Positions 26,818-33,942 of a stretch of 64,000 nucleotides of DNA are shown here, piece after piece (position 1 is the first letter of the stretch; the number at the start of each line of letters is the position of its first letter). The notes under the pieces are model-generated. The model had not been told where the DNA came from. It saw only the letters and a list, made by a program, of their open reading frames with translations, and ran no database searches. The DNA comes from Roseovarius gaetbuli (GTDB lineage Bacteria; Pseudomonadota; Alphaproteobacteria; Rhodobacterales; Rhodobacteraceae). Where the stretch lies: NCBI RefSeq assembly GCF_900172365.1, contig NZ_FWFJ01000004.1, forward strand, positions 1 through 64,000, given 5' to 3'. Position numbers and translations under genes: made by a program.

Positions 26818-27555
26818 TCCGGCCTCAAGGGTCATCTCAACAGCCCCGAGCCCGGCAATCTCGCCCTTGGCAAAAAGACCCGGTTTGACCCAGGGCAACC
26901 CGTTGAGCGATCCGGTGATCACCAGCTGACCGGGCTGCAAGCCGCCACAATGGGTGCCGATCGCAAGGGCAAGCTTGCATAGGGTCGCAAAGGCATCGCC
27001 GCCGGGCACCTGCGCCGCGCCACTCAGATGCACCGCCTCGCCAATTGTCAGGTGCGCCGTGGCCTGCGTGACATCAATGTCCTGCCAGTCACGGATCGGC
27101 GCGCCAAAGACAACCGCGCCGTTCAACTGATTGTCGAGCATCTTCAACAGACCGCTGGCGCCTTTGGGGTCGTCAAGGCGGCTGCGCACCAGTTCGAACA
27201 CCGGCAGCAATTCAACGCAAGTGCGCAATTGAGCGGCAAAGTCAGGCACGTCGCGATCCGGCAGAGGCGCGATCAGGCGAAAGGCATATTCAAGCTCGAC
27301 CCCGACCTCTTCATCGGCAGGCAATTCAAGGCTGGCGGGGCTGGCGTGAATATCGCTGGCATAGATCGGTGCGATGATGATGGGCGCGTCGGGTGGACAG
27401 GCCACCTTGAAACCGCCAACCGGGCCAAGCGTGGCGGCAAGCGCCTCTTGCACGGCAAAGACACGCGCGCGGGTCAGCCCCTCACCCGCATTTTCAGGCA
27501 GTCTCGCGCCACCGTCGCGCGCGGCCTGCAACAGCTGGATCAAGGGATCATTCAT
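26809..27555 (-). CDS. 2-keto-4-pentenoate hydratase-like protein
   Basis: A 248-residue member of the hydratase/decarboxylase branch of the fumarylacetoacetate hydrolase superfamily (MhpD-like). It shows VGGFKVACPPDAP, the metal-ligand stretch EEVGVELEYAF, and VTGSLNGLPWVKPG near the end. Relatives add water to 2-hydroxypenta-2,4-dienoate or decarboxylate oxalocrotonate. It is the last gene of the TRAP/CoA-transferase operon, starting within 4 bp of the CoA-transferase stop (ATGA). The substrate in this operon is unknown; an unsaturated 2-keto acid is the natural guess. Confidence 0.8.
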   Translation of the reverse strand: MNDPLIQLLQAARDGGARLPENAGEGLTRARVFAVQEALAATLGPVGGFKVACPPDAPIIIAPIYASDIHASPASLELPADEEVGVELEYAFRLIAPLPDRDVPDFAAQLRTCVELLPVFELVRSRLDDPKGASGLLKMLDNQLNGAVVFGAPIRDWQDIDVTQATAHLTIGEAVHLSGAAQVPGGDAFATLCKLALAIGTHCGGLQPGQLVITGSLNGLPWVKPGLFAKGEIAGLGAVEMTLEAGSE

Positions 27556-28772
27556 GCGGCAATCACCGCGCCGGTGGCGATCATCGCGTCAATCGCGGCG
27601 CTGTCATAGCCCGCTTCGCCCAAAACCTCGCGGCTATGCTGGCCCAGAACCGGCGCTGCGCTGCGGATGCTCGCGGGGGTCTCGCTAAACTTGATCGGGT
27701 GGCCGAGGGTCTCAACGCTGCCCGCCTTGGGGTGCGCCACCTCGACGATCATGTCGCGGGCAAGGGTTTGCGGATCACGGTGCATTTCAAGGATATCAAG
27801 CACCGGCCCTGCGGGCAGGCCCGCCGCCTCCATCCGGTCAAGCCAGACCTGCGTTGTTTCATGGCCAAGTTTCTCGTTCAGGATGCCTTCGAGGGCATGC
27901 AGGTTCTGCATCCGGTCCTGATTGCTGGCAAAGCGCAGATCATGACCAAGCTCGGGCGCGTCGATCACTTCGAGAAACCGTTCCCAGTTGCGTTGATTGG
28001 CCGCCCCCACGTTGATCCATCCGTCAGAGGTGCGAAACGACTGGTAAGGCGCATTCAGCGGATGCGCCGAGCCAAGCGGGCCGGGCGCCGTGCCGGTGGC
28101 AAAGGCGATGGCCGATTGCCAATAGGTTTGGGTGATCGCCGCCTCGAACAGCGAGGTATCGACCTTTTGCCCTTCGCCGGTTTGCAACATCCGCGCATAG
28201 GCCGCCGAAACGCCCATGGCGGCGATGATCCCCGCAGTGATGTCCGAAATCGGCGCACCGGGTTTGACCGGCGGGCGACCGTGCCCTTCGCCGGTGATCG
28301 ACATCAGGCCAGACATGCCTTGGGCGATAAGGTCAAAACCGCCGCGCTCTGCATACGGTCCCGTACGGCCAAAGCCGGAAATCTCGCAATAGATCAGTCG
28401 CGGATTGATCGCGCGCAGATCATCATAGCCAAGGCCCAACCGCTCCATCGTGCCCATGCGATAGTTTTCTATCACCACGTCGGCCTCTTCGAGCAACTTG
28501 TGCAGTGCCGCCACCGCATCCGGTTGCTTGAGGTTAAGCGCGAGCCCCCGCTTGTTGCGGTTCATCATCATATAGGCGGCGGATTCGCCCTCGATCGCGG
28601 GGGGCACAAAGCGGCGGCTGTCATCGCCATCGGGCTTTTCAACCTTGATTACATCCGCGCCCATATCGGCCAGCATCAGGCCACAGACCGGCCCGGCCAT
28701 GATATGCGCAAGCTCGATCACCTTCATGCCCGCCAGCGGGCCGGTGGCTTGGGGGGCTATTTTCCGCTCCAT
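27552..28772 (-). CDS. Family III (CaiB/BaiF) CoA-transferase
   Basis: A 406-residue formyl-CoA-transferase-type enzyme. Characteristic stretches are GMKVIELAHIMAGP, MLADMGADVIKVEKP, NRNKRGLALNLK, and the catalytic Asp in GGFDLIAQGMSG. It would exchange CoA between an acyl-CoA donor and a carboxylic acid, activating the imported substrate. I chose the ATG at 28772, inside the end of the enoyl-CoA hydratase gene; an extension to 28835 has no family match. CoA-transferase plus hydratase plus TRAP importer implies a CoA-dependent pathway for an organic acid. Confidence 0.88.
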   Translation of the reverse strand: MERKIAPQATGPLAGMKVIELAHIMAGPVCGLMLADMGADVIKVEKPDGDDSRRFVPPAIEGESAAYMMMNRNKRGLALNLKQPDAVAALHKLLEEADVVIENYRMGTMERLGLGYDDLRAINPRLIYCEISGFGRTGPYAERGGFDLIAQGMSGLMSITGEGHGRPPVKPGAPISDITAGIIAAMGVSAAYARMLQTGEGQKVDTSLFEAAITQTYWQSAIAFATGTAPGPLGSAHPLNAPYQSFRTSDGWINVGAANQRNWERFLEVIDAPELGHDLRFASNQDRMQNLHALEGILNEKLGHETTQVWLDRMEAAGLPAGPVLDILEMHRDPQTLARDMIVEVAHPKAGSVETLGHPIKFSETPASIRSAAPVLGQHSREVLGEAGYDSAAIDAMIATGAVIAA

Positions 28773-29530
28773 TTCGGGGCCTCCTTGGCAAGGAAGGCTT
28801 CCATCCCGTGGCGGAAATCCTCGCTCATGTAACACATCTCGATCAGGTCTGCGTCATCAACGGCGGCGGCGGCGCCAACGCGACGCATCGCCTCTTTGGT
28901 GGCGCGCAGGGTCAGGGGGGCCATCTCGCCAAGTGTCTTTGCAAGGGCTTCGGCGCGCGCCATAAGAGCGGCCTCATCCTCAAGCACCTCGGAAATCAAC
29001 CCACAGCGCTGCGCCTCATCCGCCCCCAAAAGCCGCGCGGTAAAGATCATCTCGCGCACGCGCCCCGCCCCCATCAAGGCCGAAAGCCGCGCCAGGTTGG
29101 CCGCCGCAAGGCAATTGCCAAGGGTGCGCGCAATCGGAAAGCCGAACTTGAGGCTGGCACTTGCAATGCGGATATCGCAGGCCGCCGCAATCGCCGCCCC
29201 GCCTCCGGTACAGGCCCCGTTGAGCGCCGCGACCGTCGGCAGTGGACAGCGTTCAACCGCATCAAGCACGGCGCCGATCTTGGCCTCGTAATCAAGCGCA
29301 TCCTGCGCCGTCTCGAACGCCCGAAACTGGGTCATGTCGGTGCCCGCCGCAAAGGCCCGCCCGCCGGCGCCGGACAGAACCACGGCGCGCAGGCTTCCGT
29401 CCGTCGGCACGCCGCGACAGAGATTCGCAAGCCCCTCGTACATTTCAAAGGTCAGCGCATTGCGCGCCTGCGGCCGGTTGAAGGTGATCCACAGCGTCGC
29501 GTCGCGGATGTCATGGGTAAGTTTGCTCAT
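28757..29530 (-). CDS. Enoyl-CoA hydratase/isomerase-family protein
   Basis: A 257-residue crotonase-fold enzyme: NRPQARNAL near the start, the oxyanion-hole segment GRAFAAGTDMTQF, and the second loop ALNGACTGGGAAIAAACDIRIAS. The second catalytic glutamate of true hydratases is not clear (the corresponding loop reads PIARTLGNCLAA), so isomerase, dehalogenase or lyase chemistry is possible. It lies between the TRAP permease and the CoA-transferase, so a CoA thioester from the latter is the likely substrate. Confidence 0.85.
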   Translation of the reverse strand: MSKLTHDIRDATLWITFNRPQARNALTFEMYEGLANLCRGVPTDGSLRAVVLSGAGGRAFAAGTDMTQFRAFETAQDALDYEAKIGAVLDAVERCPLPTVAALNGACTGGGAAIAAACDIRIASASLKFGFPIARTLGNCLAAANLARLSALMGAGRVREMIFTARLLGADEAQRCGLISEVLEDEAALMARAEALAKTLGEMAPLTLRATKEAMRRVGAAAAVDDADLIEMCYMSEDFRHGMEAFLAKEAPKWSGK

Positions 29531-29539
29531 CTTGCCGCC

Positions 29540-30820
29540 TTATCTGTAGAAATATTCGACCAGGAACAATGGCACCGACGGCACATAAGTGCAAAGCATC
29601 AGCACCGCCAAGAGCACCATCACGAACCAGACGTTGACCTTGGACACCTCCCAGATATTGGCCCGCGCTACCGCACATGACGTGATCAGAACCGAGGCCA
29701 CCGGCGGGGTCTGTTGACCGATGGCAAGGTTAAGCGTGACCACAAGGCCGAAATGCACCGGGTCGATGCCAGCCGCCGTGATCAGCGGGATGACAATCGG
29801 CACCACAAGGATGATCGCCGCCGCCGAGTGCAGGAAAAAGCCGATGATCAGGAAGAAGAAGTTGAGGATCAGAAGGATCGCCCACTGCTTGTCGGTGATC
29901 GACAGGATGCCATTCGCAAGCTCCTGCGGGATCTGCGCACGGGTCAGGAACCCGCCCATAAGGACCGAGGCCGCGACCAAAAGCATGACAACGGCGGTCT
30001 GCATGCCACCGTCAAGCATGGCGCGGCGCAGGTGGCCAAGGTCAAGGTTGCGATACCAGGCCGAAACCGCAAGCGCGGCAATCACCGCAAGGCCCGCGCC
30101 TTCGGTCGCGGTGACAAAGCCGCCAAAGATGCCGCCAAGGATGATCACCGGAAGGGTAAAGGCCGGCAGAGCATCGACAAAGGTCTCGCGCAGGCGCGGC
30201 ATGTTGAACGCCTCTTCGGTCGGCAGGTTGTAGCGGCGCGCAAAGATATAGGCGACCAGCATAAGCCCCGCCGCGCCCAAAAGGCCCGGCACAACGCCGG
30301 CGACGAAAAGCTGTTCCACGGATGTATTGGCCGAGGCCGCGTAAAGGATCATCGGGATCGACGGCGGGATGATAATCGCCAGCGAGGCCGAGGATGACGT
30401 GACCGCCGCAGAGAGTTCCTTGGAATAGCCGCGCTTCTTCATCTGCGGGATCAGGATTGAGCCCATCGCCGCCACATCCGCCACCGCAGAGCCCGAGATT
30501 TCTGCAAAGAACAACGAGACTCCGATGTTCACCATCGCCAGCCCGCCGCGCACAAAGCCGACAATCGCCGAGACGAAATTGATAAGCCGGTCGGTGATGC
30601 CACCGGCATTCATGATCGCCCCGGCCAGCACGAACATCGGGATCGCGATCAGCGAAAACTTGGTCGACCCGTCGTACATATCAAGCGCGATGGTCACGAG
30701 GCTGTCGGGCCCCTCGGTGACCAAAAGGCCCAGAACACCCGACATCGCCAGGGCAACGGCAATCGGCACGTTGATGCAGATCATCGCCACGAGGGCTATA
30801 AAAATGGCCAGCATAAGCAT
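29540..30820 (-). CDS. TRAP transporter large permease (DctM)
   Basis: A 426-residue permease with about 12 helices. Typical DctM features: FSLIAIPMFVLAGAIMNAGG, SGSAVADVAAMGSILIPQM, AAVTSSSASLAIIIPPSIPM and GQQTPPVASVL. It forms the sodium-coupled channel of a DctPQM importer with the genes upstream. Its ATG overlaps the DctQ stop (TGATG). It is followed after 9 bp by the enoyl-CoA hydratase gene. Confidence 0.93.
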   Translation of the reverse strand: MLMLAIFIALVAMICINVPIAVALAMSGVLGLLVTEGPDSLVTIALDMYDGSTKFSLIAIPMFVLAGAIMNAGGITDRLINFVSAIVGFVRGGLAMVNIGVSLFFAEISGSAVADVAAMGSILIPQMKKRGYSKELSAAVTSSSASLAIIIPPSIPMILYAASANTSVEQLFVAGVVPGLLGAAGLMLVAYIFARRYNLPTEEAFNMPRLRETFVDALPAFTLPVIILGGIFGGFVTATEGAGLAVIAALAVSAWYRNLDLGHLRRAMLDGGMQTAVVMLLVAASVLMGGFLTRAQIPQELANGILSITDKQWAILLILNFFFLIIGFFLHSAAAIILVVPIVIPLITAAGIDPVHFGLVVTLNLAIGQQTPPVASVLITSCAVARANIWEVSKVNVWFVMVLLAVLMLCTYVPSVPLFLVEYFYR

Positions 30821-31371
30821 CAGACGCGATCCTTGTTCTTCTGAAGTTCGGTCTCGACCTCTTCTTCGATTTCGGCGTGTTCAAGCGATATGCCCTGCAT
30901 GGTCTTTGACCAGTACTCCGGCAGGCTCAGCAATTGGCAGACCACGAAAAGAGTGGCGCCAATCGGGATCACGGATTGGGTGAATTGAATGGGTACCCAT
31001 GTCAGCGACACGAGCATGTCGCCCTCAAGCACCTCAAGCACCTGAAGACCCGCGCGGGCCATCAGAACGAAGAACAACAGCACAAGCCCCTCGGCAAGCA
31101 AAAGCGCGACAAGCCGCGCATGGGGCGGCAGGGCCAGCAACACCGTATCAAACCCGATATGGCGGCGATGCAGCGCCGCAAGCGCCGAGCCGTAATAGGT
31201 GATCCAGGCCAGCATGATCGCGGCCACCTCGTCGTACCACGAAAAGCTCTGCCCCATGAGACGGGCCAGAACGGCGATGATCACGATCGCGGTCAGACCG
31301 ACCATCAACAGGATCGTAAGACTTTCCAGAATACGGCTCAGGATGTGGTTGGCGCGCGACAGAATAGTCAT
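30820..31371 (-). CDS. TRAP transporter small permease (DctQ)
   Basis: About 183 residues with four predicted helices and the family stretch VLARLMGQSFSWYDEVAAIML; ends in a charged cytoplasmic tail (EIEEEVETELQKNKDRV). It pairs with DctM. I prefer the ATG at 31371, with GAAGG 6 nt upstream, over the ATG at 31389. Confidence 0.88.
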   Translation of the reverse strand: MTILSRANHILSRILESLTILLMVGLTAIVIIAVLARLMGQSFSWYDEVAAIMLAWITYYGSALAALHRRHIGFDTVLLALPPHARLVALLLAEGLVLLFFVLMARAGLQVLEVLEGDMLVSLTWVPIQFTQSVIPIGATLFVVCQLLSLPEYWSKTMQGISLEHAEIEEEVETELQKNKDRV

Positions 31372-31464
31372 GAGGGCCTTCTTTTGCATGCATCCGAACG
31401 CCCCTGCCCGATTGGAGGTAACAGGATAATCCGGGGGGTGTCTGATCTTTGAAAAACGGGGGTC

Positions 31465-31487
31465 GGCGGCCCCTTGACGGGACCGCC
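31465..31487 (-). terminator. Intercistronic hairpin after dctP
   Basis: GGCGG/CCGCC arms plus an inner CCC/GGG (one bulged A) form a GC-rich hairpin 12 nt downstream of the DctP stop and before dctQ. No T-run follows. It probably stabilises the binding-protein message or partly attenuates read-through to the permease genes. Confidence 0.6.
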
Positions 31488-31499
31488 GGATAGTGCAGT

Positions 31500-32474
31500 T
31501 TAGCTCGACTGAGCGAGGCCCATGACCGTGTCGATCAGCTCCTGACCGCCGTCGACCTCAGCGGCAAAGCCTTCATAGATCGGCTTGGAGGCTTCGATGA
31601 ATGCGGCCTTGTCGGCCTCGTTCACCTCGACACCGGCATCCTTGATCACCGTCAAAAGATCGGTTTCAAGCTGGGCCGCCTTTTCATAGGTAAAGGTCTG
31701 GGTGTCGTTTGCGCAGTCGGTCAGCATCGCCTGAACATCCGCCGATTGCTTGGCAAAGGTCTTGGACGAGGTCAGAATATACGCAGGCGTATATACATGG
31801 CCGGTGATCGAGAGGTACTTTTGCACCTCTTGAAACTTGGCCGAGGCGATCTGTGCATAGGGGTTTTCCTGGCCGTCGATCACACCGGTCTGAAGCGCGG
31901 TAAAGACGTCGGAAAAGGACATCGGCGTGGGGTTGGCGCCGTATTGCTGGAACATCTTCACACGCCACGCACCGTTCGGCGTGCGCAGCTTGATCCCCTC
32001 AAGATCCTCGGGCTTGTTGATCGGACGGGTGTTGTTGGTGATGTGGCGAAAGCCGTTCTCGGCCAGCCCGACAATGTGATAGCCATTGTCGTTGGCCGCA
32101 CCCTGGAACTTGTCCATCATCGCGCCTTGCACGCGGCGCATGTGGTCGCGGTCCTTGATGATATAGGGCATCTCGAAGACGCCGAACACGTCACTGACCG
32201 AGGACATCACCGAAGACGGCAGAGCAAAATCGACCTGCCCCAGCTTGAGCTTTTGCAAAAGCTCCTTGTCCTTGCCAAGCTGCGACGAGCCAAAGGTCTG
32301 AACCTCGATCTTGCCGCCGGATTTGTCACCAACGCAAGCGGCGAAGTTGTTGACCGTCGCCTCGAACAGCGAGCCGGGCGCGCCGACATGGCCGAATTTC
32401 ATTGTGACGTCGGCGGCCATTGCCGGCATGGCAAGCATCGAGGCCACAGCGGTTGCAATAAGTGTCTTTTTCAT
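31500..32474 (-). CDS. TRAP solute-binding protein (DctP family)
   Basis: A 324-residue periplasmic protein: signal peptide MKKTLIATAVASMLAMPAMA-AD, then VTMKFGHVGAPGSLFEA, FGSSQLGKDKELLQKL, the conserved Arg region KLRTPNGAWRVKMFQQYGA, and LQTGVIDGQENPYAQIAS, all DctP/SiaP landmarks. The Arg in KLRTP usually binds a ligand carboxylate. The ATG at 32474 follows GGGAGGA. The carboxylate ligand is not identifiable by eye. Confidence 0.92.
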   Translation of the reverse strand: MKKTLIATAVASMLAMPAMAADVTMKFGHVGAPGSLFEATVNNFAACVGDKSGGKIEVQTFGSSQLGKDKELLQKLKLGQVDFALPSSVMSSVSDVFGVFEMPYIIKDRDHMRRVQGAMMDKFQGAANDNGYHIVGLAENGFRHITNNTRPINKPEDLEGIKLRTPNGAWRVKMFQQYGANPTPMSFSDVFTALQTGVIDGQENPYAQIASAKFQEVQKYLSITGHVYTPAYILTSSKTFAKQSADVQAMLTDCANDTQTFTYEKAAQLETDLLTVIKDAGVEVNEADKAAFIEASKPIYEGFAAEVDGGQELIDTVMGLAQSS

Positions 32475-32634
32475 CTTGATCCTCCCTGGATATCTGAATG
32501 ATGCGTCGGCGTTTCGGGTGGGCGTTCCGCCTTTTTTCCGGTCGTGCCGCGCGATGGTGATCTTGGGTCTCGTCAGGTTCCTCAGTGTCCGGTCAGGGCG
32601 GGCTCCTCCGTCCGCCGCGATCGGTTTTTCCGGG

Positions 32635-33819
32635 TCAGGCGGCGGCGCGCGCCGCATCGAATTTCTGGCCCAGCACCTCAAGCGCGGCCTGAACGCCCCC
32701 GGCGCGATAGGGAATGCCCGCATCGCGAAGCCCCATTTCAACGCCCGACAGGGTGCCGCAGAGCATGAGATCGTTGAAATCCCCCAGATGCCCGATCCGG
32801 AACACCCGGTCGGCGACCTTGGACAAGCCGTTGCCAAGCGACATATCGTAATTGCGCAGGGTGACAGCGCGGAAATTATCCGCCGAATGCCCCTCTGGCA
32901 CCATCACCGCCGTCAGAACCGGCGAGCGATGTTCGGGCACCTGGCACAGCACCTCAAGGCCCCATGCCTTGACCGCGGCGCGGGTGGCGGCGGCGTGACG
33001 CTGATGGCGGGCAAAGACGTTATCAAGCCCCTCTTCATGCAGCATATCAATCGCCTCGTTGAGGCCATAAAGCAGGTTGGTCGCGGGCGTGTAGGGGAAA
33101 TACCCGGTGTCATTCGGCCCCGCCATGTCCGCCCAACTCCAATAGGCGCGCTTGAGGCCTGCGGCCTCGGAGACCTTCATCGCCTTGTCGCTGATCGCGT
33201 TGAACGACAGGCCCGGCGGCAGCATCAGGCCCTTTTGCGAGCCCGACACCGTGACATCGACACCCCAGTCATCATGCTTGAACTCGACCGAGGCCAGCGA
33301 GGAAATCGTATCGGCCATAAGCAGCGCCGGGTGACCCGCCGCATCCATCGCGCGGCGCACGTCGGCCACCGGCGTGACCGAGCCGGTGGAGGTTTCATTA
33401 TGCACCACACAGACCGCCTTGATCTCGTGGCCCTTGTCGGCGCGCAGCCGCTCTTCAATCGCCGCCGGGTCGGCGCCGGCACGCCAGTCGCTTTCGATAA
33501 AGACCGGGTTAAGGTCAAGTTTCTGCGCCAGCGATTTCCAGAGCGTCGCGAAATGGCCGGTCTCGTACATCAAAACCGTGTCGCCGGGCGACAGGGTATT
33601 GACCAGCGCCGCTTCCCACGCGCCGGTGCCCGACGAGGGGTAGATCACCACCCGGCTTTCGGTTTTGAAGATTGATTTCATCCCCTCAAGCGCCTTGCGG
33701 CCAACATCGGCAAAGGCCGGGCCGCGATGGTCCATTGTCGGGTAATCCATCGCGCGCAAAATACGATCCGGCACGTTGGAAGGCCCGGGAATTTGCAAAA
33801 AGTGGCGTCCGGCAGTCAT
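32635..33819 (-). CDS. Class V aminotransferase, serine-glyoxylate / aspartate-glyoxylate type
   Basis: A 394-residue PLP enzyme of the alanine/serine-glyoxylate family: FLQIPGPSNVP at the start, MDHRGPAFA, YPSSGTGAWEAAL, MADTISSLASV with the PLP Asp, and the Schiff-base Lys in VSGSQKGLMLPPGLSF. It would make glycine from glyoxylate using serine, alanine or aspartate. BhcA of the beta-hydroxyaspartate cycle belongs here too, but no bhcB, bhcC or bhcD gene is nearby. I chose ATG 33819, 16 residues into the longest frame. First gene of the TRAP operon, divergent from the FAD/Fe-S dehydrogenase. Confidence 0.88.
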   Translation of the reverse strand: MTAGRHFLQIPGPSNVPDRILRAMDYPTMDHRGPAFADVGRKALEGMKSIFKTESRVVIYPSSGTGAWEAALVNTLSPGDTVLMYETGHFATLWKSLAQKLDLNPVFIESDWRAGADPAAIEERLRADKGHEIKAVCVVHNETSTGSVTPVADVRRAMDAAGHPALLMADTISSLASVEFKHDDWGVDVTVSGSQKGLMLPPGLSFNAISDKAMKVSEAAGLKRAYWSWADMAGPNDTGYFPYTPATNLLYGLNEAIDMLHEEGLDNVFARHQRHAAATRAAVKAWGLEVLCQVPEHRSPVLTAVMVPEGHSADNFRAVTLRNYDMSLGNGLSKVADRVFRIGHLGDFNDLMLCGTLSGVEMGLRDAGIPYRAGGVQAALEVLGQKFDAARAAA

Positions 33820-33878
33820 GGTGATCCTCTCCCCGATACGATAGCCCTCGGCGGCAAGACGCAAGGGAATTTTGTTGA

Positions 33879-33897
33879 ATTGAATTCTGAATTCAAT
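33879..33897. promoter_or_regulatory. Palindromic operator between divergent operons
   Basis: ATTGAATT-CTG-AATTCAAT is a perfect inverted repeat with 8-bp arms and a 3-bp centre, in the AT-rich 123-bp gap between the aminotransferase (33819) and the FAD/Fe-S dehydrogenase (33943). The GntR regulator encoded at 36866 is the obvious candidate ligand. Placement would let one protein control both directions. Confidence 0.65.
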
Positions 33898-33942
33898 ATT
33901 CTGTCAAGAAATATCGCAAAGTTTTTTAGGGGATCGGGCCGC

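Noticed and set aside
32635-33819. BhcA of a beta-hydroxyaspartate cycle cluster
   Set aside because: The enzyme family fits, but bhcB, bhcC, bhcD and bhcR-like genes are not adjacent. The FAD/Fe-S dehydrogenase and TRAP genes point elsewhere.
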